The notes below the pieces were generated by a model. That model ran no database searches. It saw only the letters and a list, made by a program, of their open reading frames with translations, and was not told the origin of the DNA. 64,000 nt of DNA, from contig NZ_STFF01000005.1 of assembly GCF_004834005.1 (NCBI RefSeq), positions 372,001-436,000 on the forward strand, written 5' to 3'. This DNA comes from Niastella caeni (GTDB lineage Bacteria; Bacteroidota; Bacteroidia; Chitinophagales; Chitinophagaceae). A program made the position numbers and the translations under genes. This document shows positions 27,101-34,833 of this stretch, in pieces. The first letter of the stretch is position 1; every line of letters starts with the position of its first letter.

Positions 27101-27184
27101 TGGTTCCATCGTTAGCAGGTAAACGGTACAGGCGATAGCGCATACCGTCCATCCTGCCAGGTTGTTCACTTTGTTGAAGTTCAT
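24116..27184 (-). CDS. DUF2723 / GT117-type protein O-mannosyltransferase-like membrane protein
   Basis: Encodes 1022 residues from the ATG at 27184 (MNFNKVNNLAGWTVCA); an in-frame ATG at 27235 gives an unrelated extension. About a dozen hydrophobic segments occupy the N-terminal half. The DUF2723 hallmark is the first-loop motif LWDCGEFISTAYTMGIPHPP, with acidic residues typical of GT-C glycosyltransferases. The C-terminal third is soluble and helical. NCBI names such proteins glycosyltransferase family 117, the family of human TMEM260. In Bacteroidota a role in periplasmic O-glycosylation is plausible but unproven. It is a single gene. Confidence 0.85.
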   Translation of the reverse strand: MNFNKVNNLAGWTVCAIACTVYLLTMEPTVSLWDCGEFISTAYTMGIPHPPGAPLFILIARLFIILFGNDPHNAALAVNSMSAIVSGLTILFLFWTITHFARKLVQKNDEPLTRQSIFAIISAGVVGALAYTFSDSFWFSAVEGEVYALSSFFTALVFWAILKWEQQANKPGADKWLIFIFYMMGLSIGVHLLNLLTIPAIIMVYYFKRFKVTKRNTILAFLTGCAITGFVMKFIIVYTIKGAGAFDIYFVNELGTPFYVGFAFFFLLIAAGIFWGIRYANKKRLNYLTLGLWSSAFMLLGYSTYLTTMIRSNANPSVDMYNIDNPINLEGYLSREKYGDWPILFGPDFTDKAPFVKTGDQYVKGKDKYEVTGSRYKQDWGNAPSSHFFPRMYDADNERGQVDCYRQFAGLSPDDTPTMGDNLEYFTKYQAGWMYMRYFMWNFAGRQNDLQGFGNPRDSNFISGISFIDNAMYGNQAKMPDSTHIDNKAYNKFYLLPLFLGVAGLLFQWKRNRRDLLVNGLLFFCTGLAIVIFLNQAGYQPRERDYAFVGSFYAFSIWIGLGVLWAKQVLEKITKTPVAAYAASTICLLAVPVLMAQQGWDDHDRSRKTLALDLARNYLNSCPPNAILFTAEDNDSYALWYAQEVEGIRKDVRVVVSTLIGTDWGIDQLRYKVNKSDPFNVVFTPEQVAGDRLNVVYYSKMPGFEPDKYYDLHDILKNVVGSDDPRYTTTSEDGDLFHLMPTQKFSVPVDVKTVTTNGTVNADDKIVDALHIDLSNKNFLFKNDLAILAVIAGNNWKRPVCFANSGTAQDVGLEKYIRSNGLTYQLVPVENTNTGGVNNEVAYNNIMKQFGYGHANKNGVYFDEENRRRINIIKLAHAQVARSLAQAGKKEEARRVLHRFDDNVSELNIPYGMTSNRGNMHNIYSLQFLEACYLSDDLILAKKVAASMKKDLQQQMRYYHNLGDASYTQEQMVNNAWLLTEGKAGELSYKQAAFARDILSSYQLLNQLEKWEQEFQPKKGTL

Positions 27185-27548
27185 TATTATGGATTTAAAG
27201 TTGTGACTATTTAAATAAGTTTGAACAATAGACATCCTCCACCCATTTTCACGGGTGGTATACTTTAATCCCTATGCTGATTCGGTAATTACAAAGTGCC
27301 TTTCTTTTCCAAGAGGTTAAACTTTGGAAAAAGTTGATATTCCAACAGCCGCTTAAATTTCGAATATATTTTGCAGGATTTTGGTATTGGGACGCAGTGA
27401 ATATTGCTATAGAAACGTTAATAATTTTAACAACACCCTTAGTAAGCGGTTAATTTTGACCTCGCCAAAGTTATATATGAATTAATAAAAATATAGTGCG
27501 TGCATAATGGCATAAATTTTTCATCACTTGCTAATACAACCTACCAAT
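27185..27548. other. Divergent intergenic region
   Basis: 364 bp between the divergent GT117 (-) and beta-barrel (+) genes. TAATTTTG at 27451-27458 matches the TAnnTTTG -7 box for the plus-strand gene, but no clear TTTG lies 19-21 nt upstream. Nothing else was recognised. Confidence 0.4.
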
Positions 27549-28061
27549 ATGAAATATTCCTTAATGGTACTGGCGGTTTTGCTGGTTACCGGTATCTTCA
27601 GCGGTGCTCATGCACAAAAATTATTTTTCCTGTTTGCACATGGGCAGTATGCGAGTCCGGTACAGAGCAGTTTCAAAAATGATTACAACTTTGGATTGGG
27701 TGCAGAAGGCGGGGTTGGTATAGGCACCGGAAAAACTTTCTTTACCGGTACGGTTGGGTATACGGTGTTTGATGCCAGATCTGGGGAGGTGGGTAATATT
27801 ACTTATGTTCCTATGAAGGTTGGGTTGCGCAGATATTTTTTACCGGCTAATTTATTGTTTATTCATGCCGATGCGGGCGTGGCTCACATAAAAGATAAGA
27901 CCACTAATTCTACTTATTCCCGCTTTACCGCCGACGTAGGCGCTGGTGCGAAGCTGGGCCCGTTTGAAGTAGGCGTTGCTTACGATGGTTTTTCCCGCAG
28001 CGGATCATCGGGCTATGCTTCTTGGCTGGCGTTTAAAGCCGGGTGGAGGTTTGGGTTATAG
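27549..28061 (+). CDS. Outer-membrane beta-barrel protein
   Basis: Encodes 170 residues from the ATG at 27549 (MKYSLMVLAVLLVTGIFSG, signal peptide cut after AHA). The mature chain shows alternating strands with aromatic girdles: FNFGLGAEGGVGIGTG-type glycine-rich turns and a C-terminal WLAFKAGWRFGL ending close to the aromatic/hydrophobic terminal residue of barrel proteins. The family resembles small OmpW/porin-like barrels. No substrate can be inferred. A terminator follows at 28151-28190. Confidence 0.75.
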   Translation: MKYSLMVLAVLLVTGIFSGAHAQKLFFLFAHGQYASPVQSSFKNDYNFGLGAEGGVGIGTGKTFFTGTVGYTVFDARSGEVGNITYVPMKVGLRRYFLPANLLFIHADAGVAHIKDKTTNSTYSRFTADVGAGAKLGPFEVGVAYDGFSRSGSSGYASWLAFKAGWRFGL

Positions 28062-28065
28062 TTTT

Positions 28066-28135
28066 TAGTTCCTGAGTTGATAAGTTGACGGAGTTCATAA
28101 GTTATTTAGTTTGTAAGTTCTTAGTTGGAAATCAT
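28066..28135. repeat. Heptad-type intergenic repeat (AGTTGAT family)
   Basis: Downstream of the beta-barrel gene the words GAGTTGATAAGTTGACGG, GAGTTCATAAGTT and GTAAGTTCTTAGTTGG recur with a 7-nt phase, the same vocabulary as at 11857-11935. Confidence 0.5.
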
Positions 28136-28150
28136 TGTTTACCTTATAAA

Positions 28151-28190
28151 AATAAAGGGGTTGCCATAGTAATGTGGCTCGCCCTTTATT
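28151..28190. terminator. Bidirectional terminator
   Basis: AATAAAGGG (28151-28159) pairs perfectly with CCCTTTATT (28182-28190), with inner GCC/GGC pairing, between the convergent beta-barrel (+) and ABC ATPase (-) genes. Confidence 0.7.
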
Positions 28191-28263
28191 TAATAGTGTT
28201 CACTAAAAGCGTAACCTTCTTTTTCTGACTATATCATTATATATGTTATCTAATCCAGTAGTT

Positions 28264-29055
28264 TTATAGTTCATTTTTAATTTCAGAAATAGTCTCCAAA
28301 AACCTTTTCTCCTGCTTAATATCCTTCTGCCACGCCAGATCCCGCTCAATCAGATCTATTTCCTTCTTAATAGTAGCGCCGGCTTTATCGGGTTCATTAC
28401 CTAAAATGAAAACCGTATCTGAAATGGCTACGCTTGTTTCAATATCGTGCGAAACAATGATCAGCGTTTTCAACTCATCTGACAGCGATACCTGCAATAA
28501 CAACTCCACCGCTTTGTCAAGCATACATACGTCCAGTCCGCTGAAGGGTTCGTCGAGTAAAATAAAATCTGAACCTTTTAATAGCTGCTGCATGATGCTT
28601 ACGCGTTGACGCTGCCCGCCAGATAATTGTTTCGGATATAATTGCAGGTGACCGGTTAAGTGAAACTGTTCTGCATACTGCTCTATGGTTTGTTTTTCCA
28701 TGCCAAACAAAGCCTTATTCTTTTTGGCCGCCAGTAATAGCGATTGATACACAGTTCGCCATTCAAACAGGTAATAGTTCTGGAAGATAACTCCCATATC
28801 ACCGGCCTTAACCGGTTTGTTGTTGTGAATGGTAACCTGTCCGGCAGTGGGTGATTGCAAACCCGACAATATTTTAAACAATTGCGTTTTACCAATACCA
28901 CTGCGGCCGATCAGGGTTACTACCTGTCCCTGCGATAAACCCGGCCGAACAATATTCTTTATACAAAAATTAATATCGCGCAGAATAGGCCGGTCGTACG
29001 TAAGCGCCACGTTCGTAACCTGTAAAACCACCTCGCCCTTGGTATGTTTTGTCAT
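28264..29055 (-). CDS. ABC transporter ATP-binding protein (TauB/SsuB type)
   Basis: A 263-residue ABC ATPase with Walker A GRSGIGKT (50-57), Q-loop IFQNYYLF (90-97), signature LSGGQ (144-148), Walker B FILLDEP (164-170) and an H-loop in IVSHDIET. It resembles nitrate/sulfonate/taurine importer ATPases. Its ATG overlaps the stop of the permease gene by 4 nt (ATGA), so they are translationally coupled. It is the last gene of a five-gene cluster that includes a solute-binding/OmpA fusion and two coiled-coil proteins. An importer is possible, but the cluster context suggests an envelope-linked role. A terminator follows. Confidence 0.9.
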   Translation of the reverse strand: MTKHTKGEVVLQVTNVALTYDRPILRDINFCIKNIVRPGLSQGQVVTLIGRSGIGKTQLFKILSGLQSPTAGQVTIHNNKPVKAGDMGVIFQNYYLFEWRTVYQSLLLAAKKNKALFGMEKQTIEQYAEQFHLTGHLQLYPKQLSGGQRQRVSIMQQLLKGSDFILLDEPFSGLDVCMLDKAVELLLQVSLSDELKTLIIVSHDIETSVAISDTVFILGNEPDKAGATIKKEIDLIERDLAWQKDIKQEKRFLETISEIKNEL

Positions 29056-29834
29056 GATGCTTTTGCTGTTTTTAATTTGCTATACGGGAATAACCAGTGC
29101 CGAATAGTACCCAGTAAATAATCGAAACATAAACCGATCATAAATATTACCAGTTGTAAAGCCAGTACATTCGTAAGGTCGTTGTACTTGTTGTATTTGA
29201 TCAGCAATGTACCGATGCCGCCTTCACTCATGCTCAATCCTTCTACCATCGTGATCATTAGCCAGGAGATGGCAAAGTTCTGACGCAGGATCTCAAACAC
29301 CTGGTCGGCCTTGCCAATGATAATTACTTCATACAATGTTTGCCAATGATTATACCCCAATGTTTTACATAAGTCATATTCCTGCGGGTTAATGTTAACG
29401 ATAACCGACAGAAAAGAGGTTACAAAAAAGGGTACGATACCGAATACGAGTAATGATAATTTTAACTGGCTGCCATCTTTTGTTAGCAACGTGAAAATAA
29501 AGATCAAACCCGTGAGGGTAAGGTACCGGCATTTCACAATGAACTGCGCAATGCTTTTGAAAAACGGTAGTACTGATAAATAAGCAAACAACAGGGTAAT
29601 TAATATTGAGTACAGCATGGCTTTTAAAGTCAGCAGCAGGCTCACCAGTATATTGTCGAGCAACAATTTGCTGCCCAACAAGTGCATGAAAGCTTCGGCT
29701 ACTTTACCGGGTTTGGGAATCAGCCCGTCTGAAAACACCTGCCATAACAATAAAGTAATAACCACCTGCACGGCCACCATCATCAGAAAAGTTTGCCGGT
29801 TGATCGTAGCAAATGGCTGGATTATCTTTTTCAT
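29052..29834 (-). CDS. ABC transporter permease (TauC/SsuC type)
   Basis: A 260-residue membrane protein with about six hydrophobic segments (first VAVQVVITLLLWQVF). The cytoplasmic EAA-like loop that docks the ATPase is visible as EYDLCKTLGYNHWQTLYEVI. The pattern matches BPD-type permeases of the taurine/nitrate family. It overlaps the ATPase gene by 4 nt and is separated from the upstream solute-binding/OmpA gene by 288 bp containing heptad repeats. Confidence 0.88.
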   Translation of the reverse strand: MKKIIQPFATINRQTFLMMVAVQVVITLLLWQVFSDGLIPKPGKVAEAFMHLLGSKLLLDNILVSLLLTLKAMLYSILITLLFAYLSVLPFFKSIAQFIVKCRYLTLTGLIFIFTLLTKDGSQLKLSLLVFGIVPFFVTSFLSVIVNINPQEYDLCKTLGYNHWQTLYEVIIIGKADQVFEILRQNFAISWLMITMVEGLSMSEGGIGTLLIKYNKYNDLTNVLALQLVIFMIGLCFDYLLGTIRHWLFPYSKLKTAKAS

Positions 29835-29899
29835 AATTGGTTCCTTGAAATTTCTGTGGCATCAGGTTTATCTATGCCACGTTGGTTGTTCTATTGATA

Positions 29900-30115
29900 C
29901 AGGCTAGTGGTATGTAGCTAGTGGCTAGTGGGGGTAATTCGGACCTCGCTATTGGTTATTAACCTAGCTCCCAGGGCTCCCCCACCAGCTCCTCACTACT
30001 AGCTACCAGCTGCGTCATGGCTGCAACCCCATGACACAACTTTTTATGATACTGATAGCAAAACTTAATGCTGAACACAAACTGTATTGCTTACAGCCTG
30101 AAGCTTACAGCTTGT
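29900..30115. repeat. Heptad repeats forming an inverted pair (CTAGTGG / CCACTAG) plus GCTTACA words
   Basis: Within the 288-bp gap between the permease and OmpA-fusion genes, CTAGTGG-type heptads (29904-29932) face complementary words (CCCCCACCAG, CACTACTAGCTACCAGC, 29978-30010). A third run, GCTTACAGCCTGAAGCTTAC (30089-30108) and neighbours, repeats a different 7-mer. The three vocabularies share only the 7-nt period. The long hairpin could act as a processing or attenuation element inside the cluster. Confidence 0.55.
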
Positions 30116-30122
30116 ATTTTTC

Positions 30123-31889
30123 TTACTCACCTAACACAATCTCAACACGACGGTTCTTACTTCTACCAGTTTCCGTTGTGTTATCGGCAATTGGTTTTTC
30201 AGCGCCATAACCTTTGGCTTCTATCTGGTTTTGTTTCAAACCTTTTTTAAGCAGGTACACTTTCACAGCTTCCGCTCTCTTTTGTGACAGCGGTATGTTT
30301 ATGTCGTCGCTACCTTTATTATCGGTGTGGCCATATACACCCAGCTTTAAACCTTCCGCCACAACAGCAGATGTAAATATTTCATCCAGTAACCTGTACG
30401 AACCTTGTTTGATGGTAGCAGAGCCGGTCTCAAACTCAATGCTGTACGATTTGGACGATACCGTTTCAGTGATCTGGTCGGCATATTTAGTTTCTATAGC
30501 CTTCCCCTGTAACAATTCGGGGTGGTTTGCGATCACACTGAACAGGAACGATTTGTCAACAGCCTTTTCGTACGGTAAAAAGCTAGGCATTATGCCGGGG
30601 TACATTTTCACCATCAGGTTACCGAAGGTGTTGTACACCGCTTTATAACGGTCTACTTTATCATCGCCAAGTCCATAGGTATTGGCCATGTCGTTCAGGT
30701 TAAACACGGCAGAACCACCAAGGGATACCTTCAGGCCCTGAGCGTCTTTTTCTTCCACACCGTTAAAGTATTTCAACCAGTAAGCGGCATTTTGTTCCTG
30801 GTACAGTTTGCTGCTTATTTCAGCCGCAAATTGTTTGGCTTCGGTAAACGAACGTACCTGGTCGCCGGCTTGTGCCAGGGCAATGATCATGTTCTCGATA
30901 TCGGTCCGGTGATCATTTGCCCATTTTTTAATGGCAATGGTTTGGTTACTCATTTGCGATGCGTACTGGCGTGTGCTGGCGATGGTAACAAGTCCACCTT
31001 TTTTAGTGGCGACATTTACGTCACCGGGCGTCCAGGTGGCTACACCATCTACGGCAACGGTAGTATCGGTACCGGTTGTTTTGCCATTTACGATCAGCTT
31101 CCTTTTTTCGGTATAACCGGTGATGTACTTGTTAGGCGCATCGAGGAAGTCGTTGGCGGCAATGATGTTGATGGCATTACCGTCGTACGTGGTTTCATCA
31201 GGGTTTACTTTCAACCCGTTGTCACCGGCCCATTTCAACAGAATGTTGATGTCGCCGTCGCGCAATACACCGGCTACGCATTTACCGATCGCATTGTGCG
31301 GGTCCTGTTTCCACGACAAAGGCCCCATCACCTGGTCTTCTCCATACGATTTACCGTGAGTAACCGGAATAATAATGGGTTGGTATTCGGCCCCCAGGGG
31401 TTCCAGCTCTTTAGCGAGCGAGGTCATAAAGGCCGGCATACCGTCACCCATGAAGGTGATGAGCACACCAGGTGCATTCGGATTATTTTTATAATCGTTG
31501 GCAAATTTTACCAGGTCGGCCATTTGCTTGTTACAGTCATCCTGACGGACGTAGGTAACATCCAGGCGTGCCTTATCGAACAACGAGCCTTTCGTAGTGC
31601 GTACGCCACCGTTAGCGTACATGCCGCTGAACTGGCTGTTCCAGGCCATGCGTTCCCAGGTAATTTGCGTACCGCCGTTTACGGCTTGTTCATCTGAGGG
31701 TAATGCTAACTTAACTGCATCACCATGTAAGGAAGCTTCCGGGGCATCGGGTAAGGCTACTTTACCTACTTCAATGGAGCCGGTTACTTCTTTCGGCCGG
31801 TTTTGATACCATCTTACGGCGAAGATGCCTGCTGTTACTAATGCAGCGATGATCAATACTTTTCCGGCGGGTTTTAATTTGAGTGCCAT
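30123..31889 (-). CDS. Membrane-anchored solute-binding protein fused to an OmpA C-terminal domain
   Basis: A 588-residue fusion. Residues 7-25 (PAGKVLIIAALVTAGIFAV) are a single N-terminal transmembrane anchor without a lipobox. The middle (about 85-450) reads as a periplasmic phosphate/anion-type binding domain (GVLITFMGDGMPAFMTSLAKE, VTHGKSYGEDQVMGP). An OmpA-like peptidoglycan-binding domain runs from about 483 to the end, with the GHTDNKG signature and SKNRRVEI. It probably ties the ABC permease's binding protein to the cell wall. NCBI has a family of this architecture named for phosphate binding/OmpA, but its substrate is not established. Confidence 0.85.
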   Translation of the reverse strand: MALKLKPAGKVLIIAALVTAGIFAVRWYQNRPKEVTGSIEVGKVALPDAPEASLHGDAVKLALPSDEQAVNGGTQITWERMAWNSQFSGMYANGGVRTTKGSLFDKARLDVTYVRQDDCNKQMADLVKFANDYKNNPNAPGVLITFMGDGMPAFMTSLAKELEPLGAEYQPIIIPVTHGKSYGEDQVMGPLSWKQDPHNAIGKCVAGVLRDGDINILLKWAGDNGLKVNPDETTYDGNAINIIAANDFLDAPNKYITGYTEKRKLIVNGKTTGTDTTVAVDGVATWTPGDVNVATKKGGLVTIASTRQYASQMSNQTIAIKKWANDHRTDIENMIIALAQAGDQVRSFTEAKQFAAEISSKLYQEQNAAYWLKYFNGVEEKDAQGLKVSLGGSAVFNLNDMANTYGLGDDKVDRYKAVYNTFGNLMVKMYPGIMPSFLPYEKAVDKSFLFSVIANHPELLQGKAIETKYADQITETVSSKSYSIEFETGSATIKQGSYRLLDEIFTSAVVAEGLKLGVYGHTDNKGSDDINIPLSQKRAEAVKVYLLKKGLKQNQIEAKGYGAEKPIADNTTETGRSKNRRVEIVLGE

Positions 31890-31962
31890 TTTCTATTTTA
31901 ATTTTTATAGTTGTTTAAATTGTTTGTTTTGTTTTCATAAGGTATCAGATGCCGTGAAACGG

Positions 31963-32958
31963 TTAATCTAACAACCCACGATATCTGTCTGGTGTAGAAA
32001 TGCCTTTCAACTTTCCGTTATCACTATTCTTATCCAACGCATTTTGCGTATAGTTGAAATCGCTTTGCATATCAAACTGGTTGATCAGTTCTATGGCCTG
32101 GGCCGATTTGGCTTTATCTTCCAACACCTTATCATCCATGAAGCGAGAGGTGACGTCTATGGCCGATTTAATATGGCCGATCTTTTCACCGATCTGTACT
32201 TTCAGGATGGCCAGGGCTTTCTCGGCATCCTGGTTCAGTTCATCATCGCCCTTGAACGCTTTCATGGCGCTTGTTACGGCCGATAAACCGGTTGTTACCG
32301 AATAGTACAGGTCTTTTTTAGCTTCCAGGTCCAGCTTAGCATCTTCCAGCATAATACCGCTCTCTTCATAGGCTGCATCGGCAAATTTTATCAGCTTGTT
32401 CAGGTCGCCCACTATGGGGGTTACATTGTCGATGTATTCCCGGCAACGCAAAACATTGTTGGCATACAGATCAACCTGTCGACTGTTCTTGCCTTGTTCA
32501 GTTTGCAGGATCTTTACTTTTTGTATGTTCAACTGCAACTCTTTTTCTTTATCGGTCAGTTTGTCTACCAGTTCGCTTTGCTTGCCTTTTAATTTGGCGG
32601 CCTGTTGGTACAATGTATTTCTATCCTTATAACCTTGCTCAATTTTGGCTTGCAGTATATTGAACGGGTTCAATTCAATGGCAATACCAATGGTGTAGTT
32701 GGCAATAAATTCTGAGAGGTATTTTAAGGCCCGCCAGAATTTTTTATTGGTTACGATCATCAGCAAAAAGCCAAGGATCACACCGCCAATTACCAGGTTC
32801 ACCAGGTTCCAGGTTACGGTTACCAGCCACGGCAATACGTACGTTAAAAAGCCATACGCCAGGCCGGCAAATAAGGAGATGCCTATTATGGTAGTGGCCA
32901 GGTTCTTTGGCTCCGAGAACCAGCCGGGTGTTTTTGTTTTTTGGATCGGGTTAATCAT
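31963..32958 (-). CDS. Membrane protein with two transmembrane segments and a long coiled coil
   Basis: Encodes 331 residues from the ATG at 32958 (MINPIQKTKTPGWFSEPKN). Two hydrophobic segments lie at about 22-42 and 52-72 (IIGISLFAGLAYGFLTY; VIGGVILGFLLMIV). The remaining ~250 residues are charged and helical (KLKGKQSELVDKLTDKEKEL), resembling PspA/TelA-like cytoplasmic coiled coils only in outline. No known family is recognised. It begins 13 bp after the upstream coiled-coil gene and precedes the OmpA-fusion gene by 73 bp, so it is likely co-transcribed. Confidence 0.7.
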   Translation of the reverse strand: MINPIQKTKTPGWFSEPKNLATTIIGISLFAGLAYGFLTYVLPWLVTVTWNLVNLVIGGVILGFLLMIVTNKKFWRALKYLSEFIANYTIGIAIELNPFNILQAKIEQGYKDRNTLYQQAAKLKGKQSELVDKLTDKEKELQLNIQKVKILQTEQGKNSRQVDLYANNVLRCREYIDNVTPIVGDLNKLIKFADAAYEESGIMLEDAKLDLEAKKDLYYSVTTGLSAVTSAMKAFKGDDELNQDAEKALAILKVQIGEKIGHIKSAIDVTSRFMDDKVLEDKAKSAQAIELINQFDMQSDFNYTQNALDKNSDNGKLKGISTPDRYRGLLD

Positions 32959-32971
32959 TTTTGTGATGTTT

Positions 32972-33646
32972 TTATATGTATCGTTTAATTTTTTCCATAT
33001 CCCAGGCAATACGGTTCTTCATGGCCTCACTCTCATTTTTATATCCGCCCGTATTGGCCTCTATCTTTGCTTCATTCTCTTTTATTTCGCTTTGCAGGTT
33101 CAGTAATTCGTTTTGCAACGCACTTATTTCCTGCGTTAACTGTTGAATGCGGTTGTCTTTTTCTTCCATCAGCTTTTTCTTCTCATGCACTTTTTCCTGT
33201 AAGGCGGCATCTACTGAACTGTGAAAGTTCTTCGCATCCGTTTCCAGTAACTGCAGGTATTGCGTAGCGCTCGACAATAATTTTTGTTTGTCGAGGCCTT
33301 GCACGCTCAACCCTGCAAAAGCGGTAGTGTAGCGTACCTGTTCATCGGGAACAGCCTGCATTACTTCGATCATTTTACTGAACTCGAAGTAATCGGGTCC
33401 CGGCATGTTGGCTTCTTTGAACAGCTTTTCAAAGTAATCTTTGAACTTGCTGTTTACCGGTGATGCATAACTGTTATGAGCAGTTGTGTTGGTGAAGGTG
33501 GGTGATGGATTCGCCTGCTGAAAGCTTTGCGTTGCCGTTGAGGCCGGCGCACGGTCTTTTTCTTCAGCCTGCTTATCTTCTTCCTGCTTTTTGTCGTCGC
33601 TTACCTCCACGAAAGCCGACAAAATTTTCTTTCCTAAGTTGGCCAT
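32972..33646 (-). CDS. Soluble coiled-coil protein, first gene of the five-gene envelope cluster
   Basis: Encodes 224 residues from the ATG at 33646 (MANLGKKILSAFVEVSDD); the longer frame start at 33766 adds 40 hydrophobic residues unlike the rest. A low-complexity linker (about 19-60, rich in K, E, Q, T, S) leads to a helical domain beginning FKDYFEKLFKEANMPGPDYF. A C-terminal coiled coil follows (QEISALQNELLNLQSEIKEN). No catalytic motif is visible. It is the first gene of the unit running down to 28264. The family was not recognised. Confidence 0.65.
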   Translation of the reverse strand: MANLGKKILSAFVEVSDDKKQEEDKQAEEKDRAPASTATQSFQQANPSPTFTNTTAHNSYASPVNSKFKDYFEKLFKEANMPGPDYFEFSKMIEVMQAVPDEQVRYTTAFAGLSVQGLDKQKLLSSATQYLQLLETDAKNFHSSVDAALQEKVHEKKKLMEEKDNRIQQLTQEISALQNELLNLQSEIKENEAKIEANTGGYKNESEAMKNRIAWDMEKIKRYI

Positions 33647-33807
33647 AGTTGTTTTTTTAAGTGTTAAAACATTCCCCTTCCCCTCTTCGCCTGCAGCTAT
33701 AAGCCACATGAGGAGGGGCAATAGTATGTATAGCTCATCCGGTGAGGGAATCACCTGATAAGACAATTAAATGTCATTGTTCACGAATGCCCGCATAGTA
33801 CGGTCAC

Positions 33808-33829
33808 TCATAACAGTTGTATCTGTTAT
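33808..33829. promoter_or_regulatory. Operator-like palindrome upstream of the envelope cluster
   Basis: CATAACAG, 6-nt spacer TTGTAT, CTGTTATG: perfect 8-bp arms, 162 nt upstream of the first gene's ATG at 33646. It is AT-rich with no T-tract, so it looks like a protein-binding site rather than a terminator. Confidence 0.45.
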
Positions 33830-33870
33830 GCCATTTGCAATTCTGCCTTGTTAGCTTAACTGAAAGTAAT

Positions 33871-34056
33871 TCAGAAGGGCAGTGTGTCCCTGATTATAAG
33901 GGTTCCGGCCATAGGAGGACCTATCTCTGACTTCCTGATCTCTACTGCGGGTATAACTGACTGTTGTTGCTCATATCGTAGTTCATACATCTTATGTCGC
34001 AGCGTAAATAAAATTATTACAGCTATCAGTGGACCGATCCAACATTTAATTTTCAT
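33871..34056 (-). CDS. Possible 61-residue membrane protein
   Basis: Opens MKIKCWIGPLIAVIILFTL, a single transmembrane segment, followed by a basic and polar tail ending IIRDTLPF. The hydrophobic/polar layout is gene-like, but it is short, lacks a clear ribosome site and has no recognised family, so it could be a chance frame. Confidence 0.35.
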   Translation of the reverse strand: MKIKCWIGPLIAVIILFTLRHKMYELRYEQQQSVIPAVEIRKSEIGPPMAGTLIIRDTLPF

Positions 34057-34493
34057 CGTTGTAAACATTGAGCATGGGAATAACTGTACGCGGCGAACTG
34101 CCGCATATGTGTAAATGCCTGAGTATAGATTACTCAGTGAATCTTTTTACGAGGAATTAAAATCTGATTGCTGGTGGTTTAACCCGTTGGCGGAAGCGGG
34201 CGAAGAGAAACTCTAAGTAGTGGTTCATGTTAGTTGGAGAAGTATCTCCTGTTTAATTACAAGTCAAAGGTATAGGGGTGTTAACATTTCGTTTAGAACA
34301 TCCGACATGAACGGCAACTTTTGTTTGCCAACCGGTAAAGTATGTGTGATGATCGGTAAAAAAGGCGGCTAAAAGCGAGAATAACCGGGTAAGTGGTTGA
34401 TAATCTATGGGTAAGTGGGTAGTTTATTACCTGGGAGGGCCGGAAAGAGGTTGCCGTAGATCAACCTTAAAAGCACCTCGTTGATACCTCTTA

Positions 34494-34581
34494 TCTTAAG
34501 GTTATCTTAAGCTGATCTCAGGGTCATCCTAGGGTTTTAACCCTAGGATGACCCCAGGATAACCTTAGGATGACCCTGGGA
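34494..34581. repeat. Array of eight 11-nt units arranged as a four-against-four inverted repeat
   Basis: The 88 nt divide exactly into eight 11-mers. The first four (TCTTAAGGTTA, TCTTAAGCTGA, TCTCAGGGTCA, TCCTAGGGTTT) are in one orientation and the last four (TAACCCTAGGA, TGACCCCAGGA, TAACCTTAGGA, TGACCCTGGGA) in the other. The central 34 bp (34521-34554) form an almost perfect palindrome with 16-bp arms. The whole array could fold as a ~44-bp hairpin. Each unit carries a CTTAAG/CCTAGG-like core, placed one helical turn apart. Confidence 0.8.
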
Positions 34582-34729
34582 TATAAAGTTGCATCGTGGT
34601 TCCATCGACCTGGTTAAGTCAGTTTTGCACCTAAGCAAGTAAGCGGTCAAAAATAATTTCAGGGCGCTATTGGAAAATAAAGCGTGCTGTAAAAAAAGCC
34701 GCTTTTTCATGTTGAGATAACTAGATGGC

Positions 34730-34762
34730 AAAAAAATGGGACTAACCTTTTGGGTCAGTCCC
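34730..34762 (-). terminator. Terminator of the GH5 gene
   Basis: GGGACTAACC (34738-34747) pairs with GGTCAGTCCC (34753-34762) with one mismatch; on the minus strand the stem is followed by a run of six T. It lies about 70 bp after the GH5 stop. Confidence 0.7.
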
Positions 34763-34833
34763 GGTGCAGATTGTTTCAGGTTCTTACTTAATCGGGGCTT
34801 CCCCCTTCTTCACACAAATTGAGCAGAACTATC

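Larger units (their letters stand above)
33647..34833. other. 1.2-kb mostly non-coding region
   Basis: Between the envelope cluster and the GH5 gene. It contains the 8+6+8 palindrome at 33808-33829, a possible small membrane-protein gene (33871-34056), a 7+5+7 hairpin (34119-34137), heptad-like GGGTAAG/TGGTTGA words (about 34388-34425), the 11-nt array (34494-34581) and a terminator at 34730-34762. No other coding frame is convincing. Confidence 0.6.

Noticed and set aside
30792..31697. 301-codon open frame opposite the OmpA-fusion gene
   Set aside because: It lies entirely antisense to a gene with strong domain signatures, and its translation has no recognisable family segment; it is a composition shadow.
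34543..34731. 62-codon minus-strand frame beside the 11-nt array
   Set aside because: It runs across the end of the array and into the terminator region; composition is not protein-like.
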